Positions 11,839-21,421 of a stretch of 64,000 nucleotides of DNA are shown here, piece by piece. Location of the stretch: NCBI GenBank assembly GCA_020137815.1, contig CM035352.1:6734025-6798024 (forward strand), written 5' to 3'. Below the pieces are notes generated by a model that did not search any database, was not told the origin of the DNA, and saw only the letters and a program-made list of their open reading frames with translations. The translations under genes were made by a program, and so were the position numbers. Numbering within the stretch: the first letter of the stretch is position 1; every line of letters starts with the position of its first letter. The stretch is from Hormiphora californensis. Its lineage: Eukaryota; Ctenophora; Tentaculata; Cydippida; Pleurobrachiidae.

Positions 11839-11919
11839 CTTGTCCTTGTACAGCTCCTTGTACTAGAGAATCTCGCAACCTGAACGTGACAAAAAGTGGA
11901 AGTTTTTATGATGTAATGC

Positions 11920-11921
<2 letters not shown>

Positions 11922-11998
<77 letters not shown>

Positions 11999-12013
11999 TC
12001 TCTCTCTCTCTAC
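11922..12013 (+). repeat. (CT)n microsatellite abutting a splice donor
   Basis: Read on the minus (gene) strand this is (GA)n starting at the intron's 5' end: the donor of the exon ending at 12014 is GTAGAGAGAGAGAG. See the exon entry for 12014-13779. Confidence 0.9.
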
Positions 12014-13379
12014 CTTGCGTAATTGTCCCCTAGACTGAAGAATCCGTCAGGCCGGTCTGCTAGGACTTGTTCCGTGGGGGAATAACAATTCAACTCTGGT
12101 GTATCCTGGAGTACTTGCAGTAACTCGTTACCTGCAGGCAAAAACCATGTGGAGGGGGTGGCAATGTAGACCAGATTAGGGGGGAGTTTCAGACTGGATA
12201 GTGGATATTTAGTAAGGAGATTCACTATAGACTAGTCAGGTACCTCGTTCCTTATATATTTGTTTCAGTAGGTACAACTTAGGAGCCTTCCACATATCAT
12301 GATCGTCCCTGAGAATTGCCTGAAGAGCGTTCCTTTTCCTCATCATGTTGTCTGTCAGACTACCCTCAGACTCTACTATCTCTCTAGCAGCCTTGTTCAG
12401 CCTGCCGGGAAACCCAATTTTATATTTCTATGCAAGTAAACTCTTGCCGGGACCACCAGGGTAAAATATATTGTGAGTTTATATTCCGCCCTTATCCTCC
12501 AGGGGCAGCAGATCAAGAGATAGCTACTGCCACTGAAAGACAATCGGAGCGGGATACAAAGTTAGGAAGAAAGTTAGGGTAAAATATATTGTGAGTTTAT
12601 ATAAATAATAAATATGATCCACCATGGTAGATTTGTCGCTACGTAATCTACCTTTTTCTCATGGTAGAAAGACACCGAACAAGTGTGATGGCATTATGAA
12701 TTTCCCCTCGGTAGACGGCAAAACAATCTCCTGGCATCTGGGGGAGAAGCTAAACTGATAAAAAGCCCTAAATATGACAGTGGTGAGATAATTTACTGCC
12801 CATTTGTCTGTCTTACATCATTAGGATGGACCGGGCTCCCCTTGCTATTAATCGGCAGCTATGGAGACTGAATTGTTTAAATATCTTACATCATTCTGTG
12901 TCGAGTGTTGATAGTCCAATAGTAATCGAGATAGAGCACTTCTGTCCATTCTCCCATTAGCATCCCTGCACACCATACTGAGACACCGCTCCAGATTGTC
13001 CCGGTACTCGTCACCCCTACACAGGGAAACAGTTATAGGGGGGGGGTGTGTTCGGTACCTCCCGTCGTTCTACCCCTTTCTGCAGACGGCCATAATTGAC
13101 CTTACTCCTTCCGTATAATAAGGTCAACGTCGGTATTATTCCCCTAGTGGGGTGAGGTTGCCCTCGACCACCAGGGAAAATGAACACACAAAAAGTCGTA
13201 TCTCGCACCGTTTAGCCGTTATTTGCATATTCATGATACCTGTTTACAAAAATCCTGAGAAACTAGACCAAAAAACAAAAGAAATTTGTTTGGAACACCC
13301 GTGGTCTTTTGTCGATACTTGACGCTGCGGGAAATGCACCCTTAATCTGAGCAAGACGTGTGGAAGAGTGGGAGAGAGT

Positions 13380-13419
<40 letters not shown>

Positions 13420-13779
13420 TGTGTGTGAGTGTGTTAGAACTTGGAGAGATAGAGTTGGCGCAACGATACCTAGTAGCTCAGATTATGAGTGCATTTCCCG
13501 CAGCGTCAAGTATCGACAAAAGGCCACGGGTGTTCCAAACAAATTTCTTTTGTTTTTTGGTCTAGTTATTCCCCTAGTGGGGTGAGGTTGCCCTCGACCA
13601 CCAGGGAAAATGAACACCAACATGTCAAAATATTGTTGAAACAATCAGCTCGAATAGAATGTTAACATACTGTGTAGTCCTGTTAAGCCGCATCAGCAGT
13701 GCTCGAATAACACACTGTTGGAAGACCAGCTTATCCTCTCCTGGTAATGACTCAAAGACAACCATCTTCAGAAGATCAC
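12014..13779 (-). CDS. Multi-exon gene fragment, unidentified (RNF213-like is a guess)
   Basis: Five exons on the minus strand join with matching phases and GT-AG sites: 13671-13779, 12890-13016, 12652-12737, 12244-12401 and 12014-12131. They give about 199 residues of helical-looking soluble protein, including VFQQCVIRALLMRL, NLERCLSMVCRDANGRMDRS, FAVYRGEIHNAITLVRCL, APKLYLLKQIYKERGNELL and a tail ending RPDGFFSLGDNYAR. The phase chain makes it a real gene with high likelihood. No catalytic motif is visible. The pattern resembled the shell region of the giant E3 ligase RNF213 to me, but that is an impression without alignment. Flanking exons on either side are missing. Confidence 0.7.
13135..13618. 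repeat. Hairpin between two 52-bp direct repeats, within an intron
   Basis: TATTCCCCTAGTGGGGTGAG and the next ~32 bp occur at 13137-13192 and again at 13567-13618 in the same orientation. Between them lies an inverted repeat: the stretch at 13263-13343 (CTAGACCAAAAAACAAAAGA onward) is the complement of 13486-13566, enclosing a (GA)n block at 13378-13412. The layout suggests an insertion or duplication event with an unusually long flanking duplication. Confidence 0.8.
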
Positions 13780-14210
13780 CTGTTGGATTGTTATGTTCTA
13801 ATCCTCCTTTACATTTTTAAACACAGTCTAACTTTACTTGGCAACTGTCGGAGATTTGTCTATATCTATCTCTATCTCTATCTCTATAGAGATAGCAATG
13901 AAAACGGGATCACGGTTATAGGTTGGGTTGTAGCCCTATATTGTTCGGGGTTATTAATAAAGAGCATGTTTGACTGATTTCTATGGTATCCAGTGTGGTT
14001 GGTATGGTAACCAATACATTTGGTATCATTTGGTATTGGTGCTAAAAACATCCTTCGGGCATTCTCCAAGGCAGGGGAAAAATGTGTTAAATCATCATTA
14101 TGTGTGTGTGAGAGAGAGAAATAAAGTAGAGAGAAAAAAGGAAAGAAGATTATGTCATAAGAAAAATTAATTTCCAAAACTTTTTTTGAAAAAATGTCAG
14201 TAGGCCAGAT

Positions 14211-14283
14211 TTAAACCCAGGGCTCGAACCCGCGACCTCGAGATTAAGAGTATGGCGCTCTACCAACTGAGCTAACCGAGCAC
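14211..14283 (-). pseudogene. tRNA-Lys(CTT)-like pseudogene or tRNA-derived SINE head
   Basis: On the minus strand the A box (TTAGCTCAGTTGG) and B box (GGTTCGAGCC) are intact and the anticodon loop CTCTTAA gives CTT (Lys). The anticodon stem has two mismatches, the T stem one, and the 3' side cannot pair with the acceptor 5' side, so it is unlikely to be a working tRNA. It may be the promoter-bearing head of a SINE; the following minus-strand sequence runs into T-rich sequence without an obvious tail. Confidence 0.75.
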
Positions 14284-14367
14284 TGTTAAATTGGCAATTC
14301 AGGGGATGCTATTTGGAGCGCGCGGACCAGCCGTGCGGGATCAAGATCTACCAGCCGCTGGCTGGTA

Positions 14368-14588
14368 AAGTCGGATTTTTTGAAACTGTCACCCCCCTGA
14401 AATAACAAATTTGTCATATCTCCGGTTCCTGATAAGATAGAGACTTGAAATTTGGAGGTTCGGAAGAACTTAGCAAGATCTTTATAACCTCCAAATTTCA
14501 AGTCTCTATCTCATCAGGAACCGGACTTATGGTCATTTAAAGAAATTTGAAGACTCAGGGGGGGTGACAGTTTCAAAAAATCCGACTT
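14368..14588. mobile_element. MITE family A, copy 2 (intact)
   Basis: Inverted ends AAGTCGGATTTTTTGAAACT and its complement, each bordered by TA (14366-14367 and 14589-14590). Internally GGTTCCTGATAAGATAGAGA is inverted across the centre, so the element forms one long hairpin of 221 bp. The copy at 3937-4159 is the same family and 53063-53296 is a relative. Confidence 0.88.
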
Positions 14589-14594
14589 TATCCT

Positions 14595-15170
14595 AGTATC
14601 AAATTTGTGATCGAGATCACAAAAGTTGCCTCCGGATCATGATCTGAGCGCGCGGAAAACGGCTTGTCAAGCGATACACTGACAATGTGCACTTTGCACA
14701 GTACCAAATCATGGCGCCCGACAAGTTTTAAAATTATGTCAACACAATCACCCTGGATCATAAATATGACCCATATTTGGGCATGGCAAGTTTCAAATTA
14801 TTCTCAAATCATTTCTCCGAGTTCCGACCAAATTTTGGCTGGTATCCCGGATCACAGGATGATGGAAGTTTCCTACTGGGAAGGAATGATGTTTGTGTTT
14901 TCAGGTGCTTACAAGGCCAGAAATTACTATTATGGCGATCCAGTCTAATAAATCATGACAGTGGCCGATTCCCACTCAATGTATTAAGTTGGATTGTCGA
15001 ATGCCACACCATGGATTGACTTGTTACCTTGGCAACCAGAGAATTGGTTGTAAAATGCGCCTTTTTTTCTATTTTTTGGTCTATTTACTCAGTTTTAGCC
15101 ATCTATATTGATTGAATAGGATAATTATGAAAGCAGGTTGTCTATGGTTACCATAGAAACGAGTATAATG
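14595..15170. other. Non-coding stretch
   Basis: Two overlapping short ORFs lie at 14664-15019 on the plus strand but lack splice or start context and show no recognisable domain. I see nothing else. Confidence 0.4.
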
Positions 15171-15175
15171 GCGCC

Positions 15176-15600
15176 ATAAGGCCAATTTGTATTAACCAAT
15201 TTGCCCCATGGGGCAATTTGGTCTAGTCCAAATTGCCCCATGGGGTAATCTGGATTATGACCGAATTGCCCCCGATTTTTTCGTCCGAATTGCCCCAAAT
15301 TGTCCGAATTGCCACGCTTCATTAAAATGCCAATTAGCTAATTAAATCGAAAGCTAATGTCATTTTGATGATGAAACTGGATAGAAAAGTATCATATTGT
15401 GAAATTCTGACCCTTAATTTAAATAATTATCATAATTAAGTTTACCAAAATAAAGTTTAACTTTAAAGTCGTCATTTTTCGTTATTTCACACTAAACACC
15501 ACAATTTAAAAGTCCCATATAAATCACTAGTCCACATTGCCCCGTCCTGTGACCACATTGCCCCACCGTCCAAATTACCCCGGTCTACCCTATGTAATCA
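15176..15600. repeat. Dispersed AATTGCCCC motif cluster (degraded element)
   Basis: Multiple copies of CCGAATTGCCCC and CCACATTGCCCC are clustered at both ends (15185-15315 and 15533-15590) around AT-rich filler; a related GGCCACTTTGCCCC cluster occurs at 30737-30790. This looks like ends of an old repeat element, not a coding region. Confidence 0.5.
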
Positions 15601-15694
15601 TTAAAACAGTATGTTACGTAAAACTATTTATTGAGGATATGTATTGTTTTGGGGAAATGAGCCATTCGAATTATATTATTCTGTGGTGGCAATG

Positions 15695-16430
15695 CCCCAT
15701 CCTAAAATGCTACCGTGTTTTTCTTCTTCATACCTTCGCCGATTTCCTCTGCCTGTCCACTAATATCCTCATCAATATCATCAAGGAATATACCATCGGT
15801 CTCTTTTTCACTATCGGCCTCTTTTTCATTATAACTTACCGTAATGACAAAGAGGCCGATAGTGAAAAATAATATATAATAGAAGGATAATTCTGCGTCT
15901 GAAAACGGTTTAAACGTTAGCAAAAACCTCATCATATATGTCAGCATATAAATGATAATATCAGCTAAGTACGTTTACCAAAAGTGCATTGCATATAATT
16001 GGTAATTACGGCCTCTCTTGCACCTCCGGGAGATCTTCCGGGGACGTCCTCCAGAGATGCCCCAGCTGGGTGATTATAAGAGATGAACCGCCCGAGACGA
16101 CGTACTGCCAGAAATGTTTCTCGGTGACAGTTCTGCCACTCTTTGGGAGTACATGACGTCCCAGATAGTACATCTGTTATGATCACTTAGCTGGGACATC
16201 TCTGGGCCGGGGGACGTCAGCGGAAGGTGCAACGCCGTAATGATTTCTTTCCCTCTCCAATAGATTTATTTGTATCATATTTGGAACAACATGGCTGACT
16301 GATATAAGAGCTCAGGAAACATGCTTACCATGGAATTGATCACCTTCATCATCAACAAAGTCATCATTCAGTGAGTCCGGATCACGCTTCTTTTCTTCCT
16401 CTAGTTCTTCCGTCGCTGCATCAGGCTCCA
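15695..16430 (-). CDS. Possible acidic exons, product unknown
   Basis: Three minus-strand segments read open up to plausible donors: about 15728-15830 (ETDGIFLDDIDEDISGQAEE then GTATGA), 15978-16165 (EWQNCHRETFLAVRRLGRF, donor GTAAAC) and 16327-16450 (EELEEEKKRDPDSLNDDFVD, donor GTAAGC). I could not fix acceptors or join phases, and 15775-15870 contains a small inverted repeat that duplicates part of the first segment. They might belong to the gene at 12-13.8 kb or to the PB1-like exon upstream. Confidence 0.3.
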
Positions 16431-16544
16431 TATCATCGGTCACTGGTTCTTTGTTGCTCACCAAATCATAAACATTAACCGGTAGTACAACAGCACAGTA
16501 CACATCAGTAACAGAACCCGTAATAGATAACCGTAACAGCATCA

Positions 16545-16665
16545 GTAAAAGAAGACCAGTAATAAACCAGTAACAGCAGCATAAAAGAACCAGTAACAGA
16601 ACCAGTAACAGAATCAGTAAAGAACCAGTAATAGAACCAGTAACAGAACCAGTAGCAGCTAAGCA
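16545..16665 (+). repeat. Short tandem repeat, 12-bp unit (ACCAGTAACAGA)
   Basis: About ten imperfect 12-bp copies. Confidence 0.8.
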
Positions 16666-16984
16666 AGCATAGTAACCGAACTCAGTCGGTAATCCATTTC
16701 AGTTTCTCCTGAAATGTGATAACAATTTTTCGGTGGTAGGTTTTTAGTTCCTAAAAAGTCAATTTTTTTCAAGTGTTCACCCACCCCCCCCCCTTTTCGT
16801 GCAAGTCTGGGAAAAAGTTGGAAAAAGGACTTGATCAAATATCAGTTACCGGCTGCCTCAGTTAGTTCATCGCCAGGTATTTCATCGCCAGGTATTTCAT
16901 CGCCAGGTGCGTCAGTATCGGTATAACTTCAATGTTCAGAAAGATGGGCTGCACCCTCCTCGCATTCCATGTTCACATCATCAC

Positions 16985-17245
16985 CTTGTTCTGGGCGATA
17001 TGGGGGGGAACTCCGTGGAGATGATCATAGCTAGGTTGTACTGGGCGATCTGGCTGGGGAACTCCGTGGAGATGATGATAACTAGGTTGAACTGGGCGAT
17101 CTGGCTGGGAACTCCGTGGAGATGATCATAACTAGGTTGTACTGGGCGATCTGGCTGGGGAACTCCGTGGAGATTATCATAGCTAGGTTGTACTGGGCGA
17201 TTGGCTGGGGAACTCCGTGGAGATGATCATAGCTAGGTTGTATTG
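16985..17245 (-). repeat. 51-bp tandem repeat, five copies, partly in reading frame
   Basis: Unit ACTCCGTGGAGATGATCATA plus about 31 bp, repeated five times. Most units are 51 bp (17 codons), but one lacks bases, so an open frame passes through in two different readings (SYDHLHGVPQ, then AMIISTEFPSQ). It lies at the 3' end of the open region at 17250-17710 and may have been coding. Confidence 0.8.
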
Positions 17246-17249
17246 CGTG

Positions 17250-17710
17250 AGCACCGGCTAGCTGAGGTGTAGGAAACTGTACTGGGTGTTGTGTTGTTAC
17301 CGGTATTTCCGGAATCACATTGTTAGTTGGTATAACAGGAGAGAAACTACTGCCTCGTTCTATTGGCTGGAAGGGGCTATTCCTCCCAGTTACATCAGTA
17401 CCCATCCAACTTGGATTACTCAGCACGGATGACCTTCCACTTTGTGAAAAAGGGTCCTCTATGAATTTTATAAAAATCCTTTGTTCAACATCCGCTTCCC
17501 ACACATCACTCATGTCATCTCCGTCATCTAAGTCTGTTAGGTTGATGGATTGATGGATTGTGCTTTCTGGTTGGTAGCTGAGTGAGAACTCCCGTTCATC
17601 ATCTATTTTGTACTTTTGCCGAATTTTCTCTTTCAGCTGCTCAAGAAGCTGCTCAAAGTCATCATTTACCAACTCTATTGCCTGGATCTTCTTGCGTTGT
17701 AGGACTGGGT
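17250..17710 (-). CDS. Exon with PB1-like segment, gene unidentified
   Basis: The minus strand is open for about 150 codons. The first 85 residues (IQAIELVNDDFEQLLEQLKE ... FSLSYQ ... LTDLDDGDDMSDVWE ... IFIKFI) follow the PB1 pattern: a basic first strand, a helix, a strand and then an acidic turn. A proline/serine-rich linker follows and then the 51-bp repeats. A second frame at 17660-17780, after acceptor TTTTTTACAG, is also open, so the exon's 5' limit is unresolved. PB1 assignment is by pattern only. Confidence 0.4.
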
Positions 17711-17842
17711 GTGACCCCGAGAGACTGCAAACTCTCAGTGAGAATGCCCATCTCTGTGTAGCCTGGGTAGGACTGTAAAAAACCCCAGTGTGACTAGGTC
17801 GTGTGGTCACTGCTACACTCCTACCGGACTATCCATAGTCCG

Positions 17843-18065
17843 TACTCCAAAAGCTCCCGTTCCTTAGGATTTGTATTTGTATGCTTGCTAGAGGCTCTAA
17901 ACCATAACACGGATATTGAGGGGCGTGAATCCCTTGCCTGCACGCAAACCAATTGTAAATAGTAAACTCACATAAATAACAGATTGCCCGAATAATCTCT
18001 CTCACTTTACACCACTCCTCTCACTCTCCCCTCACTCTCCTCTCACTCTCATCTGACTCTCCATA

Positions 18066-18141
<76 letters not shown>

Positions 18142-21092
18142 CTCTCTCACGGCCCTATTCTACTATAATACCCAAAGCCTGCCTACTATCCCAACAAACC
18201 CAAGCCCAATCAACAAGCACACTGAGACGGCCCGCTCAGGTAGCGGTCTACTGACTGAGAGACCAATGCACAGTAGCGCCTGTCGGGGAAGACCTCCGAC
18301 AAATATGGACCATGTAAGCCCGTCCGATGACCATGGCTGATAGCCAAGCAACTCTCCGACTTGAGCAAGCCCCAAGCGAAGTGAAGATTTCTTCTTCTGC
18401 TCCCGAGTTTTGTTCCCATCGAAGGAGGGGAATTACCTCCGATCACGTGCCAAATCTGGCAACCCCAATTGGTAAATTACCGCGTGTGAAGGAGGGGAAT
18501 TAGGAGCCCTATCCGAAGGATGGGAATTAGGAATAAGGTCACGTGACCTACATCTCCCTCATCCCTGGAATCTGTACGTGCCCAAATTTCATGGGTGCCA
18601 CAACAATGCATTAAGATTCTAACTTTTATCCCAAGTGCACCTAATGGAATTTTCTATTAAATATAGCCCCTTTTAGTGAGAAATCTCATCAACCAGTGCT
18701 TTGTGTGGTTCTATAATGGTTTGCAGATGAGTTTCTCCTCTCTCTCCAACTCTCCCACGTCTCCCTCTCCGAGCACTTTACAAACTAAATAAATAAAATA
18801 TCGACCTCCATTACCACACACAAACAACTCCGACCCATTTGTACCTAAATAATATAAAATAATAAAATATATTTGCCCAAACAAACTGACAAACCTAAAA
18901 CCCGTAACAGTAGATCTGCCGCTCTACATACCCACCCCCCCCCTAAACAAACAAAGTGTCCCTCAGCCCAGTGTCCTTGGCGGTATTTAAACCCGGCAGC
19001 GGCGTCTTACTCGGTCCAGTAGGGATGGTAGGATGTAGGAAGGTCGTAGAAGGACTGATAGGTGCCTTGATGACAGACTGAGAACCACTCGCAAACCCGT
19101 TGCCCCCTGTCCGATGGTAGAAGGACCTGCAACCGTCTGGAACTCCCACCTCCATCCGCGTGTCTTCAACTTGTATCTATCCCTATCCCCCAATGTAATC
19201 TTTGCCCGGCTCGTCGAGCCCTTTCCCTCAAATTGCGAACTTTGCTTGCCTGGTCCTCGTTCCTGACGCTTGTTTAACAAAAGCGTGTTACTTGTCCTCT
19301 GGTTAACCTCCTCCTAGAATACTCCGCCCAAGCCTCGGAGTCTGGTTGCTGCAGCTCCTCGTAGTACGTAGCCATCTTCCTCCATTAGCGTCCTCATTTT
19401 GTAAAATTCCTCTCTAGATCTTTTGGACACTGAACCATGAGCTCCCCGTTTCTGAAACATTTCTGAACCTCGCGGAGTCTTGTAACTGGAGTCCCGCCCA
19501 CATACAATGTGTCTCCTCATCTGAGCAACCGTTGTCATTGTGTAGCCCAAATCTGCTTACTGCAAAAACCCACATAGATCATTGCCCGAAACTTTCCTTA
19601 TCCGGTACGCTGTCATAGTATATCTATGCAGCGTACAGGTACACGGATAAGGAAAGTTTAGGGCAATGATCTATGTGGGTTTTGCAGTAAGCAGATTTGG
19701 GCAACAATGACAACGTTTGCTAGATGAGGAGAAACATCTGTATGTGGGCGGGACTCCAGTGTACAAGAACTCCGCGAGGTTCAGAAATGTCAGAAAGAGG
19801 GAGATCATGGTTCAGTGTCCAAAGATCTGAGAGGAATTTTACAAAATGAGGAGCTAATGGAAGGAGATGGCTAAGTACTAAGAGGAGCTGCAGCAACCAG
19901 ACTCCGAGGCTTGGGCGGGAGTATTCTAGGAGGAGGTTAACCAGAGACAAGTACACGCTTTTGTTAAACAAGCGTCAGGAACGAGGAACCAGCAAGCAAA
20001 GTTCGCAATTTGAGGAAAGGGGCTCGACGAGCCGGGCAAAGATTACATTGGGGATAGGGAATATACAAGTTGAAGACACGCGGATGGAGGTGGGAGTTCC
20101 GACGGTTGCAGGTCCTTTCTACCATTAGGAACGGGGCAAAGGGTTGAGCAGTGTTCTCAGTATGTTCATCAAGGCCCACCTATCAGTCTTCTACGACATC
20201 TCCTACATCCTACCATCCCTAACCGGACCGAGTAAGACGCGCTGCGGGTTTAAATACGCGAAGGAAACTGCAGCTGAGGGGACACTCTTAGTTTGTTTAG
20301 GGGAGGGGGTGGGTTAGTAGAGCGGGCAGATCTACATGTAGGGGTTGAGTTTGTCAGTTTGTTTGGGGCAAATATATTTTTATATTTTATATATTTAGGT
20401 AACAAATGGGTCGGAGTGTTTGTGTGTGGTAATGGAGGCGATATTTTATTGATTTATTTGTAAAGTGCTCGGAGAGGGAGTACGTGGCGAGAGTTGAGAG
20501 AGAGAGAAAACTCCACTCTGCCAAACATTATAGAAACCACACAAAGCACCTGGTTGATGAGATTTTCTCATAAAACGGGCTATATTTAATAGAAAATCCT
20601 TAGGTGCACTTGGGATAAAGTTTAGAATCATTAATGGCATTGTGTGGGCGCAACCATGAAAAATTCGGGCACGTTAACAAGATTCAGGGATGAGGGAGAT
20701 GTAGGTCCAGTGACATTATTCCTAATTACCTTCATTCGGATAGGGCTCCTAATTCCCTCCTTCACCACGCGTTAATTTACCAATTGGGGTTGCCAGATTT
20801 GGCACGTGATCGGAGGTAAGTCCCCTCCTTCGATGGGAACAAAAACTCGGAGCAGAAGAAGAATCTTCACTTTCTGCTTGGGGCTTGCTCAAGTCGGAGA
20901 GTTGCTTGGCTATCAGGCAGGTCATCGGACGGCCTTAACATGGTCTCAATATGTGCGGAGGGTCTTCCCCGACAGGCGCTACTGTGCATGGTCTCGCAGC
21001 AGAGAACCGTACCGGCGGGCCGTCTCAGTGTGCTTGATGGGCTGGGTTTGTTGGATAGTCAGGCAGCTTGGGTATTATAGTAGAATAGCGCC

Positions 21093-21129
<37 letters not shown>

Positions 21130-21391
21130 ATGAGAGAGGAGAGAAAGAGGAGATGGAGAGGAGAAGAGAGAGAGAGGGTAGATATGGAGGAGTAAGAGAG
21201 ATGAGAGGAGAGGAGGGTGAGAGTGAGATGAGTGGTCGTAAATGAGAGAGATTATGGGCAATCTGTTATTTATTGAGTTACTATTTACATTGGTTGCGTG
21301 CAGGCAAGGGATTCACGCCTCATATCATGGTTATGGTTAGAGCCTTAGCCAAGCATACAAATACAAACCTAAGGATAGGAGCTTTTGGAGT
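17843..21391. repeat. 3.5-kb palindrome: two ~1.77-kb inverted arms
   Basis: The outer ends ACTCCAAAAGCTCC (17843) and GGAGCTTTTGGAGT (ending 21391) are complements, and homology continues inward across the whole interval. For example GCGTGAATCCCTTGCCTGCA (17922) has its mirror at 21300-21320, and ACACTGAGACGGCCCG (18220) at 21015. The arms meet at about 19617 with almost no spacer (the CTTTCCTTATCC / GGATAAGGAAAG pair). Arms differ by roughly a tenth of bases by eye, with small indels. Each arm carries a CT/GA microsatellite at the same place (18058-18140; 21096-21128). Broken ORF relics in the arms are not a recognised protein. It lies between exons of minus-strand genes; no clear target duplication. 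Confidence 0.9.
18058..18150 (+). repeat. (CT)n microsatellite in left palindrome arm
   Basis: Counterpart of the (GA)n at 21096-21200 in the right arm; the two have diverged in length. Confidence 0.9.
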
Positions 21392-21421
21392 TCCCATAAT
21401 TCTGGGACACCCTTTACGTAC

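Noticed and set aside
14211-14283. Functional tRNA-Lys gene
   Set aside because: A and B boxes are intact, but the anticodon stem, T stem and acceptor stem contain mismatches or do not pair.
18943-20179. Coding gene within the palindrome arms
   Set aside because: Open frames in the left arm are broken at matching places in the right arm and show no domain; at best a relic of an element protein.
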